Assembly: GCA_003117195.1 (NCBI GenBank)
Contig: BDSI01000045.1
Coordinates: 338,589 to 402,588, forward strand
Reading direction: 5' to 3'
Length of the DNA stretch: 64,000 nucleotides
Origin: Eudorina sp. 2006-703-Eu-15
Lineage: Eukaryota > Chlorophyta > Chlorophyceae > Chlamydomonadales > Volvocaceae
The notes beneath the pieces are model-generated. The model saw only the letters and a list, made by a program, of their open reading frames with translations. It was not told where the DNA came from and did not search any database. The position numbers and the translations under genes were made by a program. The first letter of the stretch is position 1. Every line of letters begins with the position of its first letter. This document shows positions 22,493 through 34,288 of the stretch, one piece after another.

Positions 22493-25400
22493 CTAGAGAT
22501 TTCCTTGGTTGATGACATACTGAGCCAGGGCACAGCCGACAAGCGCGCATGTCGCCATCCTGTCCAGGTCCCTGCCGCCATACTCCACTACTACACCCGC
22601 CTACGAAACACCGCGTGGCACTTGCGTCTGTAGCACTTCACCCCCTTAGACGTTCCCTCTGAGGCCCCACCCGTTCCGAGCACTTTCGGGTGTGCCCAGG
22701 TTCGTTTTGGGGTTTGGGTTTTTCCTTTTAAACCGCACCCCCACGCCGACCTCCGTACCTGCCATTCCCCGCCTCCCGGTCCACCACGTACTGCTGCAGG
22801 ATGTCCAGCCCCTCCGGCACCCGCAGCCGCGCGTCCCGCAGCTCCGGAACCGCCACCAGCAGCTCCAGATCCCGCCGGTACCGTGCCGTACTGCGCGGCC
22901 AGCGCGCAGTGGAGACAACACTTTTCCGGTAAACATTCGGGGAAAGACTAAACACGGTTTCCTGTGTGCAGTTGCGACGGGTAATATAGTGCCGTCGCCT
23001 GCCCATGCACTTGCTGCCCGCTATCCACCTGTAATATCCTTTCCTATCAGTGTCGCCACTGCCCGTTTGGACCCAGCTGAGGTTCCCAGGCGGCTAGGGC
23101 GTTGCTGCGGTGCCCTATCCGGGCTTCCTGCGCACGGAGGCCGTCGTGATCTCATGGGTTCGCCCCCACCCATCCTACACAGCCCCTCCACAATCCCCAC
23201 CTCCCCTCTTACCCAAACTCACACACAAGTACCAAGCGCTAAACAGACAGCACTGCGACAGCTTTCTTCTTTGACCACAGCCTTGCTTTTGCTTCACACC
23301 ACACGTCGGGATTCGGGTGTACAGGTAACGTATACGGGCAACCGTTGGGCACTGACACGCCCACTGCATTGCACGCACTGCCGCCCTGCCCGCCGAATAA
23401 CATACGTACACAAATACACACACGGTTATGGGTGGGCTTCTCATTACACACGCACGCACCTCTCCGGCGCCCGGCCCACCACAGCGTCCACCAGCTCCGC
23501 CTGCTCGCCACCCTCCGCCGCCTCCAGAAGACTGCGCAGCCCGTGCTCACCGTACGGCAGGACCTGGCCGGTACGGCTGGGGTCGCTGCGGGTCGTGGGG
23601 GACCTGCGGGGACGTCCGTACGACGAGGATATGCGAGACATTGTGTGCGCACGGACATTGGTACGACCACGACGATGCGCAGGCGGCAGCAACCACCACC
23701 ACTACCACCATCACCGGGAGAGGTAGGGATGGCGAGAGAGCGTCACGGCACGTAGCCGCCGCAGCGGTCTAGCTGTTGGGTGCGAGGTACCTGGGCATCT
23801 GTAGCCCCTCCCGCAGGGGACGCAGCTGCCGCATGTGGGCACTGGGCAGTTGCCAGCAACGCCTTGCTGTTGCCGCGTGCACCGATTCATCATTGCCCAA
23901 CTCGTCAAGGTGCCTTTCAGGAGAGACAGCGCAGATCGCCTGGTAAGTAAGTGCGGTCAGTGAACACCGGTTGGGGTCGGGGGGATTGCTTCGGTCGGGT
24001 CAACACACATGCGTCTTAAGCGATGGCGGCACCCGGACATGTCCACAGGGCCCAATGGCCCGGGGCGGGCACCCCAATCCCCTCCCACGCCTTCCCCACG
24101 CCCCCGGCCCCATTCCAACACCCGCGTACCTCGATCCCCCACCAGCTCCCCCCTCCCCACCTCAATACCCACAACGGCGGGTTAGTCTGCTGGACACAAA
24201 TACACACCCACGGTTTCTCATCGAACATACCCACGCTGGGGGGGTTGGGCGGGTACCTGCGCTAACCACACCCACGTTGGGCACCCACGCACCAGAACTT
24301 GTGGAGCTGCACGACGCGGTCGATCCACATCGGCCGTTCCAGCCCGAACAGCCGCTGCGTGTTGGGCATCAGCGAGTAGTGCCAGGCCAGGCCCGCGCAC
24401 TCGGGGCAGGCAACGGTGCCTGCCGGGGGAGGGGGAAGGGGCGAATGGGGTGTGGGTGTTAGTGTGGGTGGAGGCAGGTAGAGGGAGGGAAAAGAAGGCC
24501 GGGGGGGAGGGTTTGACGGAAGTGCCGGGTAGGGCGGGTTCCTTTTCAAACACACAAACACACAAACACACAAACACACAAACACACAAACAGACAAACA
24601 GACAAACAGATAAACAGACAAACAGACAAACAGACAAACAGACAAACAGACAAACAGACAAACAGACAAACACACAAACACACAAACACACAAACACACA
24701 AACAAACACGCGCGCAACACATGTGAAGCTGGACACGGACGCCCGCTCGCTGCAATCCAACCCTGGCGCCCGGCGACCAATGGCCGCGTCCAAACCAGGC
24801 AGCGGTGCAAGGCATCGCATGTCGCATGGCTGGTGCCCTGCCGGGTCCGCAACCTGCGCTCCATCCCATCCCCTGCGGCAGCGCTGGCGGTGGCGGGCCC
24901 CCCTTTCCCTCGGCCCCCCCCCTGGGCTTCCCCCGCCGCCCAGCGCTCACCCGCGGTCGCCACGAAGCGGTGCGGCTTGGGCAGGTCCTGCACCGCCGCC
25001 TCCAGGTTCTGCATGATGGCCGCCTCTTGGATGATCTGAGGGAGGGGGAGAGGTGGGGGAGAGGTGGGGGAGAGGTGGGGGAGAGGTGGGGGAGAGGTGG
25101 GGCTTGAAGGGAAACGCTAAACCCCGGAACGATCCCGGGCACACCCAGGAAACACTCAGAATGCCGTACTTACGGGACGACGAAGGAGTATAGGGAGTTA
25201 CAGGAACTTAAATTGATGTAAGAGGAATGGCAACATAAGGGGTGCAGGACCTTGGTAGAGACATGCAACCCGGGCTCACTGCCCGTAGGCGGGGGGCGGG
25301 GGGCCGGGGAAGAGAGAGTGCGGACAGGCGAAGGGGTGGCGGAAGGGCGCGCGGCTGCTCTCCTTGCATGGGCCACCTCCAACGTGAACGCGCGAGGGTG

Positions 25401-28123
25401 TGGATCCGAAGCCTACGCCCCACGAGAGACCCCACCTCACCTCCTGGTCGAATGCGTCCAGAGCCGCCTGCGCCGCCCGGAGGGGGTTGGCGGCGCCGCC
25501 AGCGCCGGTGCCGTTACCGGTGCCGTTACCGGTGCCGTTGCCGCTGCCGCCGTCCCCCCGGTTCGCGAGGTGCACCACCCGCCAGGGGTTCAGCTCGGGG
25601 GGAACGGAGTTGTAGACCTGCGGGTCGAGGGCGGGCGGGGGGAAAGAAAAACAGCCCGGACACACCCGAGGACGGGGGGCTTCAGACCAAGAAAGGGGGG
25701 GCCCGGCAGAGGCGCCTATGACGTGACGACGGAATGAAATCATGACTCGATGACAGGACGGCGACCCTATACTCGGGGTGGGGGCCGACGGCCAAGGGGG
25801 GGGGGCGGCGGGGGACCGCCTACGCGGCGGGAGGTTGGCACCAGGCAGCGCCGGGTCAACCGAGGTACGACAGCGTGGACCGTGTGGGCGATACCGTATC
25901 TGTGAGGGGGAAGGACACCTGGCGCAGCACAACACAGCACAGCACAGCGCGACCCCCAGTTGCACTTTGAACTGGACCCCCCTGTTTCAAAACCCCCACC
26001 CAGGCAGGCAGGCCTGCTCGATTGCGCGAGCGGATGTTTGCGATGCTCCAGCGAGCCGTCCGTCCCCCTCCACCCCCCTCGGGTGGACCTCCAACCCCCT
26101 TGGACGCCCTCCCGGCTCTGGACCCCATCACACGATATGCATCGCGCGCTCGTCTCCAGCGCCCCCCCACCCTCCCTCCGCTCCAGCGCCCCCGCCCCTC
26201 CGCTCCAGCGCCCCCGCCCCTCCGCTCCAGCGCCCCCGCCCCTCCGCTCCAGCGCCCCCCCACCCTCCCCTCCGGCACCGAGCCAGGCTCCCCCACCCGC
26301 CCAGGCGCCCCCCCACCTGCGCCATGTTCCAGATGTTCTCGGCCATGCTGGCGGTCGGCTCCACGATCTGCGGGAAGGCGGGTTTCGTGTGTACTTTGGG
26401 TTTGTGCCCACCCAAAAGGGGGGGGCGTCGTATAGCAGGGGTGTCGTATAGCACTTTGGTAGGCAAAGACCAGGGCGGGCTCGACGCGAAAAAGCAGCCC
26501 AGACACACCCAGTCCGGAGTGTGGGGGATGCTGCAACATGCGCTGGGTGCGACAAACAGAGCGCAGAAGCTGTGCGTGTGGGCGTGGCGTGACGTGCGGC
26601 CTCGGGTAGCCCGGGGGGATCGGCGCCGCGGCGGCGGCCGCCATCCCGCTCCTCGCCGTGCAAGCCTTCTTCAGTCCTTGAAACCTTACACCAGTCCCAC
26701 TCCCCCCACACTTCACATACGCACACACACACACACACACACACACACCTCATACACCCGCACACACCCCGAGCACCCGGTTTCCTTGAACACACCTGGT
26801 ACTAGGGTCGGGCATTGGGTACACACGTATATCGTACCTCGGATGCGGCCAACTTGGTGTGCGGGCACTACTCTGCCCCCCCCCCGCCCGCACGTCACGC
26901 ACACGCACACGCACTCCTGTTCTGCCCGCCCGCCCGCCCGCCCGCCCGCCCGCCTGAGTGACAACCCACACTCACACCCACTCACACCCCCCCCACACAC
27001 CGCACCTGGTACCCGAGCTGCGCGTCCATGTCGTACGGGTGTCCGAAGCGCCGCATGATGGCCGCGAACCGCTTCTTGTCCTTGGCGATGGTGCGGTCGT
27101 CCTCCGCCCACCGACCCGTCACCTGGGGTGTGTGTGTGTGGTGGTGGGGGGGGGGGGGGACGAGCGGGGCCACGAGGAGCGGGGAGGGAGGGGAAGGGGG
27201 GGTTAAAGGAAATGAGTAGACACATTCAAACTGCGCTGCTGCCAGAGCAAACGTCCGGTGGAGAATTATCTGTACCAGGGAGGGATCTCCAGCGATGCGA
27301 CGAGGGGAGGGGGGGTACAGTGAAGTCGGTAGGCGAAGGCAGAGTGCGCACTTGCATGGGGGTCGGGCGGGGTGTCGAATGTGTTGGGTTTGAACGAGGT
27401 GGGTGGCAGGGGGGTGGTAGACGCGATCAGACACCGTAGGGCAGGGCAGGGCAGGGCAGGGCGGAGTGGCAGCGCGGGTGGCCAGCGGGGGCGGGGTTGA
27501 GCACGCTCGGTCTGTCCGGGCACCCGCTGCGCAGCTGGCGAGATCCCGCGATACGTCTCAACGCCCCGGCTTTACTGAACGGCCCCGGCAACCCCCCTAG
27601 GGCCACAAAAGGCCGCCAGTGGCAGGGAGGGGCACTGCCCAAAGGGGAATGCGGCGGAAGCTGAGGGCAGCTGCCGTACAAGGGACAAGAGACGCCTGGT
27701 TGTCTCGATGGGCCGCAGCACTCCAGGACCCCTCGCCCGACGCCACAGCGGTTCTGCTCGATGTCCCCTGCCAGACAGACAGACAGTCAAACAGACAGAC
27801 AGACGGGGCACGATACCCCGTCGCGCCCTTATCCCTCCCAGTAGGGATACCCGCCCGCCCCTTCGCTGCCCCCCTGCGCCCCCTGACATCTTCTTGTGCC
27901 CGCTCCTTATCCTCCTCCTCCCCCTCCTCCTCCTCCTCCCCCTCCTCCTCCTCCCCCGTCGTCTGCCCCACCCACCTCCGGGCCGGGCGGCTCCTCCTCC
28001 ACCGGCGCCGTGTCCTCCTCCAGGTTACCCGCGTTAATGATGTCCTCGTACCTGGGCCACACGGCCAACAGCCCGACAGAGGGACAGACGGTCACGACAA
28101 CATACTGACGATCGCACAGACAA

Positions 28124-28182
<59 letters not shown>

Positions 28183-30328
28183 GGGGGACAGACGACCTAT
28201 CCGAGCCTACGAAGCCAGGGCCGCATGCTTCCCCCCCCCGACAGGCCGTCCACGATGGGCAGCGAGGGGCGGGTCTGCTGCATTCGGCGCAGCCGAATGC
28301 AAGGGGTGCTCGCCCTCCGCCCTCCGCCCTGCGCCTTGGGCCCTGCGCCCTGCGCCTTGGGCCTTGGGCCACGCCGGGGGCCAAAGGGTGGTGCCGGGGG
28401 GAGCTGACCTGCCGCCCCATCCCATGTTGAGGTTGGGCTGAGTTGGTTTAGGGTGGGGTCACCAACCCCACCGTCTCACTGCTCCCTCCCTCCCTCCTTC
28501 CCTCCCTCCCTCCCTCCCTGCCTCCCTCGCCACTTCAAGACCCCGCTACAGGTCTGCACCCAGCAGCCTGCACCCCTCCGCTCCCCCGCCCCCCCCCCGG
28601 GACGCACAGTTGATTGTACAGTTGTTGGTACAGTTGATTCTTCACCGGACGTTTGCCCTGGCAGCAGCGCAGTTTGGATTTGTCTACCAAAAATTTCCTA
28701 TACACCGCGGACGCACCACTCGTCCATGAGCGGCGCCGTGGCCTTGTCGTAGTAGGCCAGCCGCGACTCCCACTCCCTCCAGCGGTCCATCCACTCGCTC
28801 TCCTCGTCCCAGGAGCAGCCCTCGCCGCACATGGGGCACTCGCCCACCGCGCCCGCGGCGGCCGCGGCCGGGTCACCGCCGCCACCGGCTGCGGCCGCGG
28901 CGGTGCTGGCGGCGGGCAGGGCGCCGAACACCTGCAGCCTGTGTGTGTGAGTGTGTGTGGGGGGGCCGGGGAGGCGATCAATGACAACATCGGCGGTTAT
29001 CGGTTTGTTGCCCTACTGCGGTTTCGCTGTCTTCATTGGGTAAAGGGGGGCCCGACAACAGGGCGGGACTGCGGCGGGGGAACGGTCGGCGACGGGGTCT
29101 GGGTCGGGCACTCCATCCTGCGCCGGTTGTGCCCCAGGCGGACTGCGGGGCGCCAGGGAAGACGCGGGAGGCCACCCGCCCCTCCCGCCCCTGCCCCTGA
29201 CACGACACCAAACCATCTCGGGAGGCGGGGCTTGCCAGACCCCGCCCCACCCGACCGGCTTTCACAGCGGGGATGTGCCCCGCGTGAGTGCCACAGACCC
29301 CGCCAGGCAGCCGTGGCAGCCATGGCCATGGCCGGAACGCCGGTCCACCCGGCTGGTCCCGGGATAACCCGCCAACCAGCCCGAGACGTGTACCCCAGGG
29401 CCGTGCACACACACCGTGTTTGCTCTTGGGCTGCAAGCGGCATGCCGCTGCCCGTTTTCCCTTAGCCCCTCCCCTGCCCTTGCCCTTTTGGCCTCGCCCC
29501 TTGCCCCTGCTCCTTGCCCCTGCTCCTTGCCCCTGCTCCTTGCCCCTGCCCCCGGAACATGACTGCGGGTAGGTGCCGCCTGGACGGGAAGAAGCCAGGA
29601 GAAGGAGGATCCGTGACCGTTCACTGCTCCCACTGTAAGGGCCTGAATATGTCTACCAATTTCCTATACCTCGCACCGCACCGCACCGCACCCGCCCCCA
29701 CCTGTTCAGCGCGCCTCCCCGCCCCGCCGCTGCGCGGTCCGTTGCGTCCGGTCCTGCCAGCGCCAGCGCCGGTCTGCGGCCTGGCCCCGTAAGGCCCATC
29801 GGCACCTTGGTGCCCGCGCAGCCGGGGCAGGTCAGCGTGCCGGCCCCGTTGCAGCGGCCGCACTTGTGCTGGAAGAGCCGCGGGTAGGTGCGTACAAGGT
29901 GATCCACGAACGTGAAGCCCTCTGCTAGCTGGAGGTGGGGAGAGGGGGGGTAGGGAGGGGGGGAGGCGTCGCAGGGCGCGACGGCGCGAGCCAGGGCGTT
30001 CCAGGAGGGTTGAGTACGACGCCAGTGGTGGTCGTCGTCATCGGCAGGGCGAGGAGGATCGCAACGGGGGACAATACTGTAGGTGTCTATATAAAAGAGT
30101 TGTTGGGAAGAACGCAATTTGGGACAGGGCAACTAGGCTGATAGCCGCCGGCTTTCGGACGACACGCAACGAGTTCCGCGGCTGTTTGCAAATGCATAGT
30201 TTTGATAGAGCGTTGGAGCTTACCCATATGACTTTTTGCGCCCACCAGACGAGCTCCCGCTCGGGGAGTGAGCGCATGAGGTCGATGTAGGGGTCGCCAT
30301 CGAATTCCCGCGAGTAAAATTGCCCCAT
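22493..30328 (-). CDS. orphan CxxC zinc-pair protein (DnaJ-type zinc-finger-like)
   Basis: Thirteen minus-strand exons: 30328-30224, 29928-29806, 28931-28717, 28051-27976, 27122-27006, 26367-26317, 25617-25441, 25035-24951, 24419-24289, 23939-23791, 23603-23460, 22890-22759, 22559-22493. Every junction keeps phase; the product is about 523 residues. Cys pairs: CGRC-x7-CPGC (58-72, a DnaJ-like CxxCxGxG pattern), CPMCGEGC (108-115), CPEC (321-324) and CAIC (360-363). The N terminus MGQFYSREFDGDPYIDLM shows no obvious signal peptide. The tail CALVGCALAQYVINQGNL is mildly hydrophobic. Exon 10 can also read through its donor to a stop at 23769, giving a 416-residue form, so alternative 3' ends are possible. 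A Met at 23641 could alternatively start a separate 126-residue gene. I do not recognise the family; plastid DnaJ-zinc-finger proteins such as BSD2/LQY1/PSA2 share only the Cys spacing. Confidence 0.7.
24546..24711. repeat. (AAACACAC)n / (AAACAGAC)n microsatellite
   Basis: About 20 octamer units, ends CACAC-type and middle CAGAC-type, inside an intron of the zinc-pair gene (between 24419 and 24951). It explains long Val/Cys/Leu-rich spurious open frames here. Confidence 0.95.
25044..25102. repeat. 12-bp minisatellite
   Basis: About five copies of GGGGGAGAGGTG immediately upstream (in gene sense) of the exon at 25035-24951. They read as a C/T-rich polypyrimidine tract just before the splice acceptor on the minus strand. 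Confidence 0.9.
26150..26265. repeat. 22-bp minisatellite
   Basis: About five copies of CGCTCCAGCGCCCCCGCCCC plus two bases, inside the intron between exons 6 and 7 of the zinc-pair gene. Confidence 0.85.
26718..26750. repeat. (CA)n dinucleotide repeat
   Basis: Uninterrupted CA tract in an intron of the zinc-pair gene. Confidence 0.9.
27206..27253 (+). repeat. intronic dispersed repeat (introner-like), antisense copy
   Basis: AAGGAAATGAGTAGACACATT followed by CAAACTGCGCTGCTGCCAGA, closely matching the copy at 1792-1838. It sits in an intron of the minus-strand zinc-pair gene, so it is antisense to that gene. Confidence 0.75.
28115..28183. repeat. (CAGA)n microsatellite
   Basis: About 15 copies of CAGA inside intron 3 of the zinc-pair gene, upstream of the exon ending at 28051. 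A shorter related tract lies near 27774-27805. Confidence 0.9.
28661..28706 (-). repeat. intronic dispersed repeat (introner-like), sense copy
   Basis: On the minus strand reads TGTATAGGAAATTTTTGGTA and then CCAAACTGCGCTGCTGCC. It starts about 10 bases after the 5' splice site at 28716, in sense with the zinc-pair gene. The closest match is the copy at 1792-1838. Confidence 0.8.
29485..29553. repeat. 13-bp minisatellite
   Basis: Tandem CTTGCCCCTGCTC units in intron 2 of the zinc-pair gene. Confidence 0.8.
29637..29675 (-). repeat. intronic dispersed repeat fragment
   Basis: On the minus strand reads GGTATAGGAAATTGGTAGAC, the same core as the other intronic copies. A tail match TTTCGCTGTCTTCATTGG lies at 29020-29040 on the plus strand of the same intron. 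Confidence 0.75.
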
Positions 30329-31284
30329 CTATACAAAATCAATTCAATGATTAGAGCTCAACTCTGACAAATACAGAAATTCATGGAGCTGACTCGTATC
30401 ACCGCGAACGGAGCCCGTTATCGCGATATGCGCCTTGTATGTGCTTCTATAAGTAACTCAAGATCAGTCCGTCCGCATCAATGCAGATGACGTGATGTCC
30501 AGAGTTAGCAGCTGCGCATTTGTCAGCGATCACAACCAACTCGTACCCTGCTCCCAACCACTTTCACACCTTCCAACAAGGGCAGCGTGCCTCACAACTT
30601 GAATCCTCGCGATCGTTCAGCTGCGCTTAGGGCGCTGAAAGTGACGCAGTCATGACTGTCCGGGCCCGATATCACCGGAAGGGCGTACCGGTAGCGTTTG
30701 CGAAATCAAACGGGTTGTGTAGGACAAGATTGTGGGTTATGCACGGGGCATATTCGCCACCCCTCGTTGTGTACCGCACAGAATGTGAGAAGGCGGTGTA
30801 GCTTGTAGGTCGTGCGAGCACCAGGTCTTTACCTGCGGGTCTCCCAGTGCCTTCCTTGCCTTCAACCACGAACTGGAAAGACTGACGCGGCCTGGGTCAT
30901 ACCTTCCTACACGAGAGGCTCGTGTACGGCACGCTTGGCCGCCCAACAAGTGCCACTTACAACATGGTATAACATCCGTAGCCGGTATGGCTGTCATGGG
31001 AGAGGGTCCAGGCGGTCCCCGGCGCACGGTGAGGCACGGGGTGGACATCGCCCTAAACGATGAGGGGGCCGCTCCGGACCGCCTATCAGCCCATGCATTT
31101 GATGCGTAATGGCCTCCCAGCGCCCCGCCCGACGTTGAAGCATCCCTTGACTGCGGGCGCCTGAGGGGTTTGCGTGCCAGCTGACGGTTGCGGACGTAGG
31201 AGGAGAGCCCTGCTGAGGGCCGTTCCGCGAAAGCCAATCGTGCAACAAGAAGAAAGGTTGTGTCAGGCACCGTTGGTGCTTTGT

Positions 31285-31725
31285 CCCGTTGCGGTTGCCG
31301 GGCAGGTTGGTTGGTTATGACGTACTGGTGGTTGTACGGCAGGCGATCGTACGGTCGTTTGGGCTGCTATTTATGTGGCAACGCGAGCGAAGCTCGACGT
31401 TGTTCTCTTTCTCTCCAAGACCGAAGCGTGAGCTCATTGCCTTGCTTCTGAGCGATAGAGACAGCCACGGGTCATGTAACGTGACAGGATAAGAGGAGGG
31501 ACCAGTCGCCGTCCCTGAACGGCGCAGCGATGCCTGGCATTCAGCACAGCTACTGTCAGCAACGTCAGCAATGGCGGTGTGTCTCGCTTGCGCGGGCAGG
31601 ACCCGTTGCAGGTAGGGAATCCGGTGGTAGGCTTTCGCGAGCCTATACTCCGTGACTCCTCAGCTAGGGCAGCGGACAAACAGGGCTGAGCGAGCAACCA
31701 GTGCACTCGCCGTGCCGAAACCTTA
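31285..31725 (-). repeat. dispersed repeat, copy B
   Basis: Reverse-orientation relative of 16655-17330. It shares TGCTGAATGCCAGGCAT, GCAATGAGCTCACGCT, CGAGCTTCGCTCG and GACGTACTGGTGGTT (as reverse complements where appropriate) and lacks about 230 bases present in copy A. Confidence 0.8.
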
Positions 31726-31989
31726 TTGGGGCCTGACAGTTGCGCTGCGCTGGGGAGCTCATGATCAAGGCTTAATGGATAGTGGCTTATCCAGCCCCGG
31801 CATCCCTTCCATCCCATGCATTCAGGGCATCCAAGTACACAGGGGAAAAGGGGACCCTGTTCCGCCGTCCATCCATCAAAGCGGCCGGGGGGAGTGGGCC
31901 ATCCTCACACATACCATGAGTTTCCCGTCGAGGTCTCTGCTCGGTGTCCCCCTGAACTTCTGCCCCTCTCCGTCGGCGCTTAGATGAAT

Positions 31990-32320
31990 GGACGGGATGG
32001 ATGGGCGGAACAGGTCCCCCCTTCCCCCGAACACTTGGATGGATGACTGAATGGAATGGATGGATGGATGGATGGGATGGATGACAACAAGCTTACGCAC
32101 GAGTGTAAGGATGAAGGGAGGCATCCAGGCCTGGATGGCTGTCATCCAGGGTAGGTCCCTGCATAGACAAGGGGCATCCTGGCCTGGATGGCTGTAATCC
32201 AGGTTTGGCACCTGCTGGGATGAGCGGCATCCAGGGCTGGATGACCGCCGTGTGTGGTGTTTTGGATGGATGCATCCAGCTGGATGGGCGGATGGGCCCC
32301 ATCCATTGCACGCCCAGCCA
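31990..32320. repeat. GGATG-rich degenerate satellite
   Basis: Repeated ATGGATGG and CATCCAGG-CCTGGATG blocks in both orientations. Short inverted copies such as CATCCAGGCCTGGATG could fold into hairpins. Confidence 0.75.
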
Positions 32321-32900
32321 CCTACTAAGACCCTGTGGTCAGCCACCTACTAAGACCCCGTACTCCTCCCCATGCCACAGCTGGAAGGTTACGAGGCTGT
32401 GGTTCGGCACATGCAATACCCACTGTGACTACCTCGATACATCAACTTATTACACTGCGCGAAGTTATTGTCTCCTACCAAACAGACCAATTGGATACAA
32501 GAACAAGCCAAAGCCTTTTGAGACATGAGATGTCCTAAGTTAAGTATAATATATAGCCTTTTCTAGTCAACAAGCAAGACGTGCGTCGTTGCGGCTTTTG
32601 CACAATTGTAGTGGCAGTTCCGTACATCGTTCGGCGGCCACCACAAGACCCCAAGCACATGTCCCGGTCCATTTCAGCTTGGTCGGAAGGACGTTTGGTT
32701 ATCAACGCAAGACATTGCTAAGGTCAGCGGCGTGTGCGATTGGGCGCTTTGTGGCCACGTCCTTGCGGTCTCTACTTGAGCTTTGAGAGCTAGGGTCGTT
32801 GCCATACTTTTCTAGACACAATTTGTTGGAGGAAGTATTAACTGAAGGTTTGTCTGTCGCATTGTAGGGGAGAGACGCAAGTTCAGCGCCGCTCCACGAA

Positions 32901-33314
32901 ATGGCGACCTACACCGGCTCGCGCGTCACCGCCTTCTCGGGCTCGCGCCTCAGCAACGTGCGCATCGGCCATGCCACCCGTGGCGTTACTGCAGCGGTCA
33001 TGCGCAAGGAGGGCATTCACCCGCAGTGGTTCGATGAGGCTAAGGTCATTTGCAACGGTGTGGAGGTGATGACCATCGGTGGCACGAAGCCAACTTACAA
33101 CGTGGATATCTACAGTGGCAACCATCCGTTCTACCAGGGCAACCGGACGACGCTGGTCCTGGACGATGGGCAGCTGAACAAGTTCAAGAAGCGGTTCGCG
33201 GAGCTGGAGGAGCTCAGCGTTATCCCGGTCCTTCAAGCAGGAAAGGCTGAGGATCCCTCGGCCAAGGAGAAGCCGGCTGCTGCCGCGCAGAAGGGCAAGG
33301 GCAAGAAGAAGTAA
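32901..33314 (+). CDS. PRPL31: plastid 50S ribosomal protein bL31
   Basis: Intronless, 137 residues. An N-terminal Ser/Arg/Val-rich stretch of about 33 residues looks like a plastid transit peptide. The mature bL31 core follows: [20 protein letters not shown], then the conserved [11 protein letters not shown] and [11 protein letters not shown], the bL31 signature of a HPFYxG turn and basic helix. The zinc-type CxxC pairs found in many bacterial bL31 proteins are absent; only one Cys (VICNG) is seen. The C-terminal tail is Lys/Ala-rich, ending KGKGKKK. bL31 sits at the large-subunit central protuberance and bridges to the small subunit. A TGTAA polyadenylation-type motif at 33789-33793 is 475 bases past the stop. 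Confidence 0.95.
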   Translation: MATYTGSRVTAFSGSRLSNVRIGHATRGVTAAVMRKEGIHPQWFDEAKVICNGVEVMTIGGTKPTYNVDIYSGNHPFYQGNRTTLVLDDGQLNKFKKRFAELEELSVIPVLQAGKAEDPSAKEKPAAAAQKGKGKKK

Positions 33315-34288
33315 ACCTTGTCTTCTACTGAAATTGTGCCCTGGCGGATGTTTGCGTTGTTGAATCCTCGCGGGAGCATGGAATAGAGGAGGTTACTTCA
33401 AGTGGTTTGGGTCCACTGGCTTAGACTCTGCCAAGCAGGGTCTTCACACGGGTTCCGCGGGTGAACACGCGGACACACTCGGGCTTGTGCGGGCAGGTCC
33501 GCTGCAGGTGCACTAGCAACGATGCCGCTGGCATGTCCAGAGACATGGACAAGGGTGGATAGGGACATATGGCAGTCATTTTCCAGTAAGACTGCTTCTG
33601 TGTGGCATACGGCCTTTTTTTGTACAATCTCGACGGGATATACTGTCCGCGCCTGCACGTATCCCTGCAGCGGGGCTGTGAGCTTCCCAGACTTGCGTTG
33701 CACTGCCGTTGTTCGAGCTAGGGACTTGTGGAGTGGCAGTTGCTGGGCGATACGGGGCAGACTATGCCGGCAAGGTGCTCACGTCGTTTGTAAGGTCAGC
33801 GGACCGTTGCCTTGACTTTTGCTCGTGTCGCTCGTGTGAAGTTCCGGTGCACTGCAGTAGATCAGAACGGGTTGTGCGCTTGGCGCCAGAGCGCATGCTC
33901 CGGACCCTAGATCGCCATCTTGCGGCGAGGTAATCAGCAGGTCTGACCGGGTCTGACGAACCGACCCACGGTTCCGCAAGGCGACGGGATACGCTACGCT
34001 GTAGCACGAGGTGTGCGTGAGAGGTCTAGTCCTCCAGCATCGCCCACCTTCGGATCTTCTTACAATTGCAGCCCTGCAGTAGGTACCCAGAAGCATATCT
34101 TCCTATCAAACTGGTATGCAACCCGTAGGCACGCAAACTGGAAACGTCTCTAGTTCGTAATTTCTTTTTCACAACTTCTAAACGCCGCAGCACACAGGTC
34201 ACAGGCCCCATTCCGCGTGCGTCAACGAGCAATAGGATACGGTCCTTATCATTACAGCCTGTTTTCTTGAGTGACAAAGCTCTGCACG
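33315..34288. other. intergenic region
   Basis: 3' UTR of bL31 up to about 33805, then the upstream region of the p31comet-like gene. No other exon seen. Confidence 0.55.
33789..33793 (+). promoter_or_regulatory. PRPL31: putative polyadenylation motif TGTAA
   Basis: TGTAA is the usual polyadenylation signal in Chlamydomonas-type algae. This one is suitably placed, 475 bases downstream of the bL31 stop. Confidence 0.45.

Larger units (their letters stand above)
30329..32900. other. divergent intergenic region
   Basis: Lies between the zinc-pair gene (-) and bL31 gene (+) and presumably contains both promoters. It holds dispersed repeat copy B (31285-31725) and a GGATG-rich satellite (31990-32320). 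No exon is supported. Confidence 0.55.

Noticed and set aside
21979..22581. 200-residue minus-strand open frame
   Set aside because: The real terminal exon (22559-22493) of the zinc-pair gene uses a different frame and stops at 22493.
24546..24711. Possible CRISPR-like array
   Set aside because: Units are 8-bp microsatellites without spacers; the context is a eukaryotic intron.
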